A stretch of DNA of 13,070 nucleotides from Oscillospiraceae bacterium (lineage in GTDB: Bacteria > Bacillota > Clostridia > Oscillospirales > Ruminococcaceae): assembly GCA_003512525.1 (NCBI GenBank), contig DOQG01000031.1:31701-44770 (forward strand). The letters run 5' to 3'. The notes beneath the pieces were generated by a model. That model was given only the letters and a program-made list of their open reading frames with translations, searched no databases and was not told the origin of the DNA. The stretch's first letter is position 1. Every line of letters begins with the position of its first letter. The position numbers and the translations under genes were made by a program. Of the stretch, positions 1 to 6,999 are shown piece after piece.

Positions 1-1
1 T

Positions 2-1417
2 ATAATGAGCCGTATGACAAACGATGTCGAGAACATTTCAAACACTGTTTCTCAGTCTATAGCTTCGCTTTTCTCGGGCGTTCTGACGCTTGTCGGCTGT
101 CTTGTGTTCATGCTGTATTATTCGCCTATGCTGACGCTCGTCAGCCTTACATCTGTCATTCTGACGCTTGTTGTAACAAAAAATCTTACAAAGTTTATGA
201 GAAAGTATTTTCCTCTTCAGCAGACGCTTTTAGGCAGACTGAACGGTCATATTGAAGAAATGGTATCAGGCTACAGAACGGTAGCGGCATACTCAAAGGA
301 AAAGAAGGCCTGCGAGGAGTTCGGCGAGATAAGCGATGAGCTTCAGAAAGCGGCGATAAAGGCGCAGATATGCGGCGGTATAATGGGTCCGTGTATGAAT
401 GTAATATCAAATATCAGCTTTTTACTTGTTGCGGGCTTCGGTGCATATTTCCTTATAATCGACTTCAATCCCCTTGCGCTGAAAGGCGTTATGACGGTCG
501 GCACAATTCAGGCGTTCTTACAGTACACCAAGAACTTCACACGTCCCATAAACGAAATAGCACAGCAGTATTCCTCAATACAGACGGCTATTGCAGGTGC
601 GGAGCGTGTATTTGAGATAATGGATACCGAGCCTGAAAACGATGAGGGAACGGATAAGGATTTCTCGATCGATAACGTGAAGGGCGATCTTATGTTCAAG
701 AATATAGATTTTTCCTATGTTCCCGGTGAAAAGGTACTGCATGACTTTGACCTGTGGATAAAGAGCGGTCAGAAGCTCGCCATAGTCGGCGCTACCGGTT
801 CGGGCAAAACCACGGTCGTAAATCTGCTGACGAGATTTTACGATATCGACGGCGGAAGCATAACTCTTGACGGCGAAAGCATATACGATATTCCGAAAAA
901 GAAGCTGCGTGGCTCTATAGGTATCGTACTTCAGGATACGGTTATTTTCAATGATACGATAATGCAGAATATCCGTTACGGCAGGCTTGACGCTACAGAT
1001 GAAGAGGTCATTGCGGCGGCAAAGACCGCTAAGGTTGCCGACTTTGCCGAAAAGATGTCTGACGGCTACGATACAATGCTGACCGAGGGCGGCGGAAATT
1101 TAAGTCAGGGACAGCGACAGCTTATCGCTATAGCGAGAGCTGTGCTTGCCGACCCGAAGATACTTATTCTTGACGAGGCAACATCGAGTATCGATACCCG
1201 TACGGAGGTACATATTCAGGAGGCAATGCTTGCACTTATGAAAGGCAGGACAAGTCTTATCATAGCGCATAGGCTGTCTACTATCCGTGACGCGGACAAG
1301 ATAGTTGTAATTGACGGCGGCAAGGTAGTTGAAGCGGGAAATCACGAAAAGCTGCTCAACGAAAACGGCGCATATGCAAGACTGTACAATACTCAGTTTG
1401 CAGGTATAAAGACATAA
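2..1417 (+). CDS. ABC exporter, fused transmembrane and ATPase domains (5' truncated by window)
   Basis: This is the C-terminal 470 or so residues of an ATP-driven exporter half-transporter (MsbA/LmrA/BmrCD type) acting in the cytoplasmic membrane. The reading frame is open to the left edge, and the first visible residues, I-M-S-R-M-T-N-D-V, match the conserved cytoplasmic loop after TM2 of exporters, so the true start lies upstream. Counting from the ATG at 5, membrane helices occupy about residues 20-60 and 130-155. The ATPase domain follows with Walker A GATGSGKTT (~262-270), Q-loop LQD (~311), signature LSQGQRQ (~366-372), Walker B ILILDEATSS (~382-391, catalytic Glu present) and H-loop IIAHRLST (~420). 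All ATPase motifs look intact. Two TAA stops occur in tandem. Many such Firmicutes proteins work as heterodimers with an adjacent gene, and a partner could lie upstream. The substrate cannot be told from sequence. Confidence 0.95.
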   Translation: MMSRMTNDVENISNTVSQSIASLFSGVLTLVGCLVFMLYYSPMLTLVSLTSVILTLVVTKNLTKFMRKYFPLQQTLLGRLNGHIEEMVSGYRTVAAYSKEKKACEEFGEISDELQKAAIKAQICGGIMGPCMNVISNISFLLVAGFGAYFLIIDFNPLALKGVMTVGTIQAFLQYTKNFTRPINEIAQQYSSIQTAIAGAERVFEIMDTEPENDEGTDKDFSIDNVKGDLMFKNIDFSYVPGEKVLHDFDLWIKSGQKLAIVGATGSGKTTVVNLLTRFYDIDGGSITLDGESIYDIPKKKLRGSIGIVLQDTVIFNDTIMQNIRYGRLDATDEEVIAAAKTAKVADFAEKMSDGYDTMLTEGGGNLSQGQRQLIAIARAVLADPKILILDEATSSIDTRTEVHIQEAMLALMKGRTSLIIAHRLSTIRDADKIVVIDGGKVVEAGNHEKLLNENGAYARLYNTQFAGIKT

Positions 1418-1429
1418 TAAACAAAACAC

Positions 1430-1453
1430 ACCGCACAGTTTCTGCTGTGCGGT
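1430..1453 (+). terminator. Hairpin after the ABC exporter gene (terminator-like)
   Basis: A 9-bp perfect stem (1430-1438 with 1445-1453) with a 6-nt loop starts 12 bases after the first stop codon. Partial outer pairing of ACAAAA with GTTTGT extends it, and a second small hairpin (AGAAAA at 1463-1468 with TTTTCT at 1475-1480) follows. There is no strong T-run right after the stem, so efficient intrinsic termination is uncertain. The core of this hairpin is repeated exactly at 1770-1793. Confidence 0.5.
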
Positions 1454-1455
1454 AC
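1432..1455 (+). repeat. 24-bp direct repeat, copy 1 (hairpin-forming)
   Basis: Positions 1432-1455 are identical base for base to 1770-1793. Each copy contains CGCACAG and CTGTGCG arms around a TTTCTG loop. The two copies flank the hairpin-rich non-coding segment between the ABC exporter and the SPL-family gene. Confidence 0.85.
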
Positions 1456-1516
1456 AGTTTGTAGAAAAAGTATGTTTTCTCAATAAAAGTGCTTGTCCTC
1501 AATCCCTATCCCCAAA

Positions 1517-1740
1517 CCCCTTCCCCGTGGGAAGGGGCTATATTACTGGGGCTACCGCCCCTAGTCCCTGTCGGGGGCTACGCCCCAAAGCAAGGATGCT
1601 TTGGTTGCTTGCCAAAAGTTATAAGCAAGGATGCTTATGTCAGCTGAATCAAGCCGTTGCACGATGCAACGGCACAAACAGCTGACTTTGCAGAGATGCA
1701 AAACCAACAGAGCAAGCAATAAGCGACACCCCATTTTTAT
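1517..1740. other. Multi-hairpin non-coding element (possible repeat element or structured RNA)
   Basis: Seven hairpins are packed almost end to end. A: CCCCTTCCC/GGGAAGGGG (1517-1537). B: GGGGC/GCCCC (1548-1561). C: GGGGC/GCCCC (1574-1586). D: CCAAAGCA, loop AGGA, TGCTTTGG (1585-1604). E: ATAAGCA, loop AGGA, TGCTTAT (1621-1638). F: a 7-bp outer stem (1640-1646/1679-1685) around a 9-bp inner stem (1653-1661/1665-1673). G: TTTGCA, loop GAGA, TGCAAA (1687-1702). A long-range 8-bp stem (1605-1612 with 1712-1719) encloses E-G, and a 5-bp stem (1569-1573 with 1724-1728) encloses C-G. A T-run follows at 1734-1738. D, E, F and G all close with GCA/TGC over a short purine-rich loop. No convincing protein is encoded. 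It could be a dispersed repeat (MITE/REP-like) or a structured RNA; the sequence alone does not decide. Confidence 0.6.
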
Positions 1741-1769
1741 CAACGATAGAGGTTTTTCGACAGACTGAT

Positions 1770-1793
1770 CGCACAGTTTCTGCTGTGCGGTAC
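1770..1793 (+). repeat. 24-bp direct repeat, copy 2 (in leader of SPL-family gene)
   Basis: This is an exact copy of 1432-1455. The 7-bp CGCACAG/CTGTGCG stem ends about 11 bases before the ribosome binding site of the downstream radical SAM gene, so in the mRNA the hairpin would sit next to the initiation region. The ninth base pair of copy 1 is lost here because the flank reads AT instead of AC. Confidence 0.85.
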
Positions 1794-1802
1794 TATGCTA
1801 TT

Positions 1803-1808
1803 AAGGAG
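1803..1808 (+). promoter_or_regulatory. Ribosome binding site that fixes the SPL-family start
   Basis: AAGGAG ends 6 bases before the ATG at 1815. It favours that ATG over the in-frame GTG at 1785, which lies inside the hairpin repeat and lacks a Shine-Dalgarno sequence. Confidence 0.85.
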
Positions 1809-1814
1809 CTTGCT

Positions 1815-2678
1815 ATGCATTTTGTAGACGCAAAATCAATACTATCAGCCAAAAACGGAATGAATATCTATCGCGGTTGCACGCACGGCTGTATTTATTG
1901 TGATGCACGTTCGACCTGTTATAATATGCAACACGATTTTGAAGATATAGAGGTAAAGCAGAATGCTCCCGAGCTTCTTGAAAAGGCACTTGTTTCAAAG
2001 CGTAAGCTGTGTATGATCGGCACAGGTGCGATGAGCGACCCGTATATGCACTGCGAGGAAAAGCTAAGGCTTACAAGGCGATGTCTTGAAATAATCGACA
2101 GGCACGGCTTCGGAGTGACGGTGCTGACAAAGTCGGATATGATTTTGCGAGATATTGACTTATTGTGCAGTATTAACAGCAAGGCAAAGGCGGTTGTACA
2201 GATGACGCTGACAACATACGATGAGGATTTGTGCCGTATTTTAGAGCCGAATGTATGTACAACAAAACGGCGGTATGAGGTGCTTAAAGCAATGCGGGAA
2301 AACGGCATACCCACTGTTGTATGGTTTACCCCTGTTCTGCCGTTTATCAATGATACGGAAGAAAATCTGCGTGGTATCCTGTCATACTGCTTTGACGCAG
2401 GTGTAAAAGGTATTATCTGCATGGGGATAGGAACTACGATGCGGGACGGCGACAGGGAGCATTTCTACTCTGCACTTGACAGGCATTTTCCGGGAATGAA
2501 ACAGCGGTATATATCGCAGTATGGAAATGAGTATATCTGCAACAGTGTTAACAACGGCAGGCTTATGAGCATATTCTGTAATGAATGCGAAAAGCACGGC
2601 GTTATGTGTGATCCCGCCGAGGTGTTTTCGTATCTTTACGATTTTCCCGAAAAAAACGAGCAGTTAACGTTTTTTTAA
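1815..2678 (+). CDS. Radical SAM protein, spore photolyase-like (SPL) family
   Basis: A 287-residue protein of the COG1533/SPL radical SAM group. The cluster-binding motif is C22-T-H-G-C26-I-Y-C29, the CxxxCxxC arrangement that holds a [4Fe-4S] cluster and uses S-adenosylmethionine to make a 5'-deoxyadenosyl radical. The preceding N-I-Y-R-G segment and the later G-T-G-A-M-S-D-P-Y stretch are typical of this family. Classical spore photoproduct lyase repairs the thymine dimer of dormant spores. Most short SPL-like proteins are uncharacterised, and this one is shorter than classical SplB (about 340 aa), so repair of spore DNA is only one possibility. ATG 1815 is chosen from its Shine-Dalgarno sequence. 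No clear promoter is visible upstream; the 400 bp ahead holds the hairpin element. Confidence 0.85.
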   Translation: MHFVDAKSILSAKNGMNIYRGCTHGCIYCDARSTCYNMQHDFEDIEVKQNAPELLEKALVSKRKLCMIGTGAMSDPYMHCEEKLRLTRRCLEIIDRHGFGVTVLTKSDMILRDIDLLCSINSKAKAVVQMTLTTYDEDLCRILEPNVCTTKRRYEVLKAMRENGIPTVVWFTPVLPFINDTEENLRGILSYCFDAGVKGIICMGIGTTMRDGDREHFYSALDRHFPGMKQRYISQYGNEYICNSVNNGRLMSIFCNECEKHGVMCDPAEVFSYLYDFPEKNEQLTFF

Positions 2679-2714
2679 GCGACTTCTGTTAAAATAAGGT
2701 TAATATTTATTTTT

Positions 2715-2720
2715 TATAAT
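2715..2720 (+). promoter_or_regulatory. Possible -10 box for the GNAT gene
   Basis: A perfect TATAAT lies 31 bases before the GNAT start codon in an AT-rich gap. The hexamer 17 bases upstream (AAATAA) is a poor -35, so the gene may have its own weak promoter or rely on read-through from the SPL-family gene. Confidence 0.35.
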
Positions 2721-2751
2721 GCTGATACAGAAAATTGAAAGGGTGAACAGT

Positions 2752-3237
2752 ATGACTATCAGAAAACTGACAAATGAGGAGCTTTCGCAATGTGTAGATG
2801 TCATTCGCAAAAGCTATGAAACGGAGGCTGTCGCATTCGGCATTACAGAAATGAATTGTCCTCAGCACGCCGCCTTTATTACGCTTGACCGTTTACAGCT
2901 GTCTGCGGAGTGGGGCTATATTTTCTACGGAGCATTTGAGGAAGAGGAGCTGATAGCCTGCTTTGCTATTGAAAACAAGGACGACAGCGTGTATGAACTG
3001 CACCTGTTCTCGGTACTTCCCGACAAGCGATACGGCGGTGTGGGAGCAAAGTGCCTTGAATATGCTAAAAATGAAGTTTTCTCAATGGGCGGCACGGTAC
3101 TTAACGCAGGCGCGATACATCAGAGCGTAAGAGTGCGTAACTGGTATGAGAAGAACGGCTTCAAGCAAAAAGAGATACACAGAGCGGCATATCTGCCTTT
3201 TGCACTCGGAATAATGAGCTGTAATGTCGGAGAGTAA
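2752..3237 (+). CDS. GNAT family N-acetyltransferase
   Basis: A 161-residue acyl-CoA-dependent N-acetyltransferase, predicted cytosolic. The acetyl-CoA pyrophosphate-binding loop is visible as R93-Y-G-G-V-G-A99, preceded by the beta-strand LHLFSVLP (83-90). The late W-Y-E-K-N-G-F segment is the usual GNAT beta-bulge/helix end. The substrate is unknown. The start at 2752 is set by GAAAGGGTG at 2737-2745, 6 bases upstream. An in-frame ATG at 2719 sits on the candidate -10 box and lacks a Shine-Dalgarno sequence. The gene lies 73 bp after the SPL-family gene on the same strand and ends at a strong hairpin terminator. Confidence 0.88.
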   Translation: MTIRKLTNEELSQCVDVIRKSYETEAVAFGITEMNCPQHAAFITLDRLQLSAEWGYIFYGAFEEEELIACFAIENKDDSVYELHLFSVLPDKRYGGVGAKCLEYAKNEVFSMGGTVLNAGAIHQSVRVRNWYEKNGFKQKEIHRAAYLPFALGIMSCNVGE

Positions 3238-3261
3238 TTACAAGAATACATAAGCATAATT

Positions 3262-3295
3262 AAAGCCTGAGAGGAATTTTTCTTCTCAGGCTTTT
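3262..3295. terminator. Intrinsic terminator between GNAT and the AraC-type regulator
   Basis: An 11-bp perfect stem (3262-3272 AAAGCCTGAGA with 3284-3294) surrounds an 11-nt loop and runs into TTTT on the + strand. It serves the rightward GNAT gene. Read leftward it is followed by TTTAATTAT, so it could also stop the convergent AraC-type gene. Confidence 0.85.
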
Positions 3296-3301
3296 GCGTT
3301 A

Positions 3302-4147
3302 TTAAAAATATCTTGCGCTTTCTTTTCTGTACTCGCTTGGACTTTTTCCTGTGAAACTGCGGAAACATCTGCTGAAATACAATGCATCGGAAAAGCCGAG
3401 CCTGTCGGCGGTTTCGCTTATACTCATAAGAGTGGAGCAGAGCAATCTGCAAGCCTCCTCCATCCTTACCGTGTTGTGATACTGTTGCATTGTCATACCT
3501 TTTTCTTTTTTGAAAAGGCTAGCCATATATTTGTAACTGAGAAAAAACTCTTTTTCGATGCTTTCGGAGCTGAACGGCACGGCAAGATTATCCGAAAGAT
3601 AGCGACAGATCCTGTCGCTGAGTGTAAGATCGTTTGAAAAGCCGTGTGAACTTATTGCAAGTGAAGATAGCAGCGAAAAAAGCCTGTGATTGATAAACCA
3701 TCTTTTATATACATCGTTTGAGTGAGCATATTCTATAAATGAGTTAAGCTCCTTTTCGATCCGTCTTGAAATGCTATTCATATATTTCGGAAGAGTAAGA
3801 CGGCTTTCGGTTGTCACGTCATAAGCACCAAGCGGGGAAGCGTCGGGATAAAACGGCGTTCCGCCGCTGTGTCGGGTTATTCTGAAGTGTATGAATATCC
3901 ACTTTGTACCTTTTTGTATCTTTTTCTTGCCGAAGTGATGTACACCGTTTTTAAGTATCAGCAGTTCGCCTGTCTTTACTTCATAGTCGGTTTCATCTTC
4001 CGTGACATAGATGCAGCCGTCAATTACATATATCAGTATGCAAAAATCCGGTATTCTGTCTGTGTGGATAAAGCTCTCAGAAGCGGCAAATAAACCGCAT
4101 CCGCACAGCGTAGGAAGAGCAGTATTTGTAACAACGATCTCGTTCAT
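3302..4147 (-). CDS. AraC-family transcriptional regulator
   Basis: A 281-residue regulator with an N-terminal cupin-like sensing half and a C-terminal double helix-turn-helix. The sensing part includes the strand-rich stretch around residues 45-75, with ELLILKNGVHHF resembling the sugar-binding cupin of AraC/RhaS-type proteins. DNA binding maps to about 180-281, ending in the family signature ISETADRLGFSDALYFSRCF followed by the GKSPSEYRK motif. The start ATG is preceded by GGAG with 7-base spacing. It is divergent from the GH127 gene with 111 bp between starts, so the natural inference is that it senses arabinose or an arabinose-containing oligosaccharide and controls that glycosidase. The ligand itself is not shown by the sequence. 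Confidence 0.92.
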   Translation of the reverse strand: MNEIVVTNTALPTLCGCGLFAASESFIHTDRIPDFCILIYVIDGCIYVTEDETDYEVKTGELLILKNGVHHFGKKKIQKGTKWIFIHFRITRHSGGTPFYPDASPLGAYDVTTESRLTLPKYMNSISRRIEKELNSFIEYAHSNDVYKRWFINHRLFSLLSSLAISSHGFSNDLTLSDRICRYLSDNLAVPFSSESIEKEFFLSYKYMASLFKKEKGMTMQQYHNTVRMEEACRLLCSTLMSISETADRLGFSDALYFSRCFRSFTGKSPSEYRKESARYF

Positions 4148-4181
4148 GAATATTCTCCATATTTTTGTGCGTTTTATCTAT

Positions 4182-4209
4182 TTGATTAGCTTGTCGATAA
4201 GATTATAAT
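4182..4209 (+). promoter_or_regulatory. Promoter for the GH127 gene
   Basis: TTGATT (4182-4187), a 16-base spacer and TATAAT (4204-4209) point toward the glycosidase, with about 50 bases from the -10 to its start codon. The -10 overlaps the -10 of the opposing regulator promoter. Confidence 0.65.
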
Positions 4210-4230
4210 ACATATATGAGAGTAAGTCAA
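4202..4230 (-). promoter_or_regulatory. Promoter for the AraC-type regulator
   Basis: On the minus strand TTGACT (4230-4225), a 17-base spacer and TATAAT (4207-4202) form a near-consensus sigma-A promoter pointing toward the regulator. Its -10 shares four bases with the GH127 -10 inside the palindrome ATTATAAT (4202-4209). Confidence 0.75.
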
Positions 4231-4240
4231 GCGTTTGCTT
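4225..4240. promoter_or_regulatory. Cre-like/palindromic operator candidate
   Basis: AAGC-GTTT-GCTT (4229-4240) is a small palindrome. The 15-mer from 4225 fits the CcpA cre consensus WTGNAANCGNWNNCW except at the T-G positions. It lies downstream of the GH127 -10 and covers the -35 of the regulator promoter, a position suited to repression of both. It is tentative because two consensus positions miss. Confidence 0.35.
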
Positions 4241-4258
4241 TGAGAACGGAGAATTATC

Positions 4259-6160
4259 ATGATAACACAGAAAAACATAAAAGTCACCGGATATAAGTCA
4301 GATGGTTTTATCGGAAAATATCAGAAATTGATAAGAGATACGGTAATTCCTTATCAGTACAGCGTACTGTGCGACAAAGCGCCCGATACGGAGAAGAGCC
4401 ACGTTGTAAAGAACTTTGAGAATGCCGCAAAGGCGCTCCGCGGTGAAGATGTCGGCGATGGCTTTTACGGAATGGTATTTCAGGACAGCGATGCAGCCAA
4501 GTGGATAGAAGCGGCGGCTTATTCGCTGGCACTTTACCCAGACGAAAAGCTCTCCGAAACGGTAGATGAGCTTATTGACAAAATAGCCGCCGCGCAGGAT
4601 GAGGACGGCTATCTTGATACATATTTCACGATAAAGGACAGAGATAGGCGCTGGAAGAACCTGCTGGAGGGGCACGAGCTTTACTGCTCGGGTCATATGA
4701 TGGAGGCGGCTTGCGCTTACTATGAAGCTACCGGCAAGAAAAAGCTCCTTGATGTTATGGAAAAGAATGCAGAGCATATCTATAAGCATTTTATCACTGA
4801 AAAAAACGAGGGCGCACCCGGTCATCCCGAGGTAGAGCTTGCACTTATGAAAATGTATCGCACAACCGGTAACAAGAAATGGTTGCAGTTAGCGGAGCAC
4901 TTTATAAACGAACGCGGAGAAGATCCTTATTTCTATGAGAAGGAAGCGGCAAAGCGTGACTGGACTGTATGGGGAAACGATCCGACGGCGCATGACTATC
5001 AGCAGAGCGGCAAGCCTGTAAGAGCGCAGAGCGATGCTACAGGACACGCTGTAAGAGCGGTATATCTGTACACGGGTATGGCTCAGCTTTCCGCAAAGAG
5101 CGGTGACAATGCGCTTTATGACGCTTGCAAGCGACTCTGGGAGAGCATCACACGCAGAAGAATGTATGTTACAGGCGGTATTGGTTCTACTGTTTTAGGT
5201 GAGGCGTTCAGCGTTGACTATGATCTGCCGCCCGATACTGCTTATGCGGAAACCTGCGCTTCTATAGGACTTATGTTCTTTGCAAACGCAATGCTTAAAA
5301 ACGAGCTTATAGGTGAATATGCGGACGTTATGGAAACCGCTTTCTATAATACGGTTCTTGGTGGAATGCAGCTTGACGGCAAGCGCTTCTTCTATGTAAA
5401 TCCGCTGGAGGTAGTACCCGGTATTTCGGGAGTATCGCCCACTCATCGTCATGACTTACCTGTAAGACCCAAGTGGTACGCTTGTGCTTGTTGCCCGCCT
5501 AACGTAGCAAGGCTTATTACATCGTTCGGTTGCTATGCTTACGGCGAAAACAGCGATATGAGCTTCTGCCATATGTATGCAGACGGTGAGATAAAGTTTG
5601 AAAATGGTATGGAGCTTGTCTGCAAGACAAATTATCCTTATGATATGACTGTAAATTATTCGGTTATAAAGGGCGGCAGACTTGCAATAAGAATACCCGG
5701 CTGGAGCGATACATTCACACTTGCGCTTAACGGCGAAAAGCAGGAGCTTAAACCTATAAACGGCTATGTTATTATTGCGGTAAAGGACGGAGATGAGGCA
5801 AAGCTTGTGCTTTCCGATACGCCCCACTTTGTATATCCGTCTGTTAAGATCCCTGCTGTAAGCGGTATGGCGGCAATAAGAAGAGGTCCGCTTGTATATT
5901 GCTTCGAGGATGCGGATAACGGCGATGTGCTGTCACTGGCACTTAAGCGCGGCGGCAAGATAACGGTATGCGAGCCTGATCGGAATGAGCTCAGCGGTGT
6001 TACAAAGCTTAAGGTCGAGGCGGTAAGATTTGACGACAACGGCAAGCCGTACAGCTTTGATGAGCCGAAAACGACCGATACTCTTGCGATCGCTGTTCCT
6101 TATTACACATGGGGTAACAGAGGAGAGAACGCAATGAGAGTGTTTATGCCGCTTTATTAA
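4259..6160 (+). CDS. Glycoside hydrolase family 127 (beta-L-arabinofuranosidase)
   Basis: A 633-residue enzyme of the GH127 (DUF1680) family, which removes beta-L-arabinofuranose from plant hydroxyproline-rich glycoproteins and related glycans. The residues known from Bifidobacterium HypBA1 can all be placed: acid/base Glu as E315 in L-G-E-A-F, zinc ligands E331 and C333 in Y-A-E-T-C-A-S, and C411/C412 in C-A-C-C-P-P-N, where C411 matches the nucleophilic cysteine. The spacing agrees with HypBA1 to within one residue. There is no signal peptide, so it acts in the cytosol on imported oligosaccharides. GGAG at 4248-4251 lies 7 bases before the ATG. No transporter or other glycosidase is adjacent. 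A different linkage or sugar is possible within the family. Confidence 0.93.
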   Translation: MITQKNIKVTGYKSDGFIGKYQKLIRDTVIPYQYSVLCDKAPDTEKSHVVKNFENAAKALRGEDVGDGFYGMVFQDSDAAKWIEAAAYSLALYPDEKLSETVDELIDKIAAAQDEDGYLDTYFTIKDRDRRWKNLLEGHELYCSGHMMEAACAYYEATGKKKLLDVMEKNAEHIYKHFITEKNEGAPGHPEVELALMKMYRTTGNKKWLQLAEHFINERGEDPYFYEKEAAKRDWTVWGNDPTAHDYQQSGKPVRAQSDATGHAVRAVYLYTGMAQLSAKSGDNALYDACKRLWESITRRRMYVTGGIGSTVLGEAFSVDYDLPPDTAYAETCASIGLMFFANAMLKNELIGEYADVMETAFYNTVLGGMQLDGKRFFYVNPLEVVPGISGVSPTHRHDLPVRPKWYACACCPPNVARLITSFGCYAYGENSDMSFCHMYADGEIKFENGMELVCKTNYPYDMTVNYSVIKGGRLAIRIPGWSDTFTLALNGEKQELKPINGYVIIAVKDGDEAKLVLSDTPHFVYPSVKIPAVSGMAAIRRGPLVYCFEDADNGDVLSLALKRGGKITVCEPDRNELSGVTKLKVEAVRFDDNGKPYSFDEPKTTDTLAIAVPYYTWGNRGENAMRVFMPLY

Positions 6161-6168
6161 AAGTAAAA

Positions 6169-6222
6169 ATATAAAAGAAACACCGTATGGAAGCGAAAAT
6201 CCATACGGTGTTTCTTTTATAT
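6169..6222. terminator. Long bidirectional terminator between GH127 and yebC
   Basis: A perfect 23-bp inverted repeat (6169-6191 with 6200-6222) with an 8-nt loop lies between two convergent genes. A-rich and T-rich ends make U-tracts on both strands (TTTCTTTTATAT), so it should stop transcription from either side. Confidence 0.92.
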
Positions 6223-6244
6223 CTGTTTCAGGTAAGACGGGTTA

Positions 6245-6976
6245 TCAGTCCATATCCCAGTTATGCCATACGTTCTGTACGTCATCGTTGTCGTCGAGTG
6301 TTTCGAGGAGAAGTCCCATCTTCTTTATCTGCTCTTCGTCTGTAAGGGTTGTGTATGTAGAGGGAACCTGTTCTGCTTCTGCAGAAACTACCGTGTAGCC
6401 CATATCTCTCAGTGCATTTGCAACGTTTTCAACTTCCTTGGGGTCTGTTGTAATCTCAACACAGCCGTCCTCAAAGCTGAAGTCATCTCCGCCTGCTTCA
6501 AGGATATCCTCCATAGCCTTATCTTCATCGATCGTGCCTTCTTCGTTGTCGAGAACGATAATGCCTTTTAAGCTGAACATAAACGATACGCAACCGCTTG
6601 TTCCCATATTTCCGCCGAACTTATCAAAGTAGTGACGGATCTCACCGGCTGTTCTGTTTCTGTTATCTGTAAGACAGTCAACTATAACTGCAACGCCGTT
6701 GGGACCGTAGCCCTCATATACGCAGTTCTCGTAGTCGTTCTTTTCTCCGCCGCCTACAGCCTTCTTTATAAGTCTGTCGATGTTATCGTTGGGGATATTG
6801 TTTGACTTTGCCTTCTGGATAAGTGTAGCGAGCTTTGCGTTGTTGTTGGGATCTCCGCCGCCTTCCTTTATGGCAACGATTATCTCACGGCTGATCTTGG
6901 TAAATACCTTAGCTCTTGCGCCGTCCTTTTCGCCTTTTTTTCTCTTGATGGTGCTCCATTTTGAGTGTCCTGACAT
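6245..6976 (-). CDS. yebC: YebC/TACO1 family regulatory protein
   Basis: A 243-residue full-length YebC/PmpR/TACO1 protein. The N-terminus M-S-G-H-S-K-W-S-T-I-K, the G-A-R-A-K-V-F-T-K segment and the Y-E-G-Y-G-P-N-G-V-A core are family hallmarks. Family members have been described as DNA-binding regulators, and YebC-type proteins more recently as ribosome-associated factors that ease translation of proline-rich stretches. The mitochondrial relative TACO1 is a translational activator. AAAGGA lies about 8-9 bases before the ATG. The gene begins 23 bp after yitT and ends at the long bidirectional hairpin, so it is the last gene of the leftward obg–mrnC–yitT–yebC run. That company with ribosome genes fits a translation role, which is an inference. 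Confidence 0.95.
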   Translation of the reverse strand: MSGHSKWSTIKRKKGEKDGARAKVFTKISREIIVAIKEGGGDPNNNAKLATLIQKAKSNNIPNDNIDRLIKKAVGGGEKNDYENCVYEGYGPNGVAVIVDCLTDNRNRTAGEIRHYFDKFGGNMGTSGCVSFMFSLKGIIVLDNEEGTIDEDKAMEDILEAGGDDFSFEDGCVEITTDPKEVENVANALRDMGYTVVSAEAEQVPSTYTTLTDEEQIKKMGLLLETLDDNDDVQNVWHNWDMD

Positions 6977-6999
6977 ATCGTTTTTTCCTTTCTGTTATA

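Noticed and set aside
1100..1483. 127-codon minus-strand frame over the ABC ATPase end
   Set aside because: It lies opposite Walker B and signature motifs that are clearly coding on the + strand, and has no start signals.
1517..1740. CRISPR array
   Set aside because: The hairpins differ in stem sequence and are not evenly spaced by unique spacers, and no cas genes are present.
1561..1743. Minus-strand 60-codon open frame in the hairpin array
   Set aside because: It is made almost wholly of inverted-repeat arms, has no ribosome binding site and shows no recognisable domain; the hairpins explain the open frame.
1785..1814. GTG start giving the SPL-family protein 10 extra residues
   Set aside because: The GTG lies inside the 24-bp repeat hairpin without a Shine-Dalgarno sequence, while AAGGAG stands 6 bases before ATG 1815.
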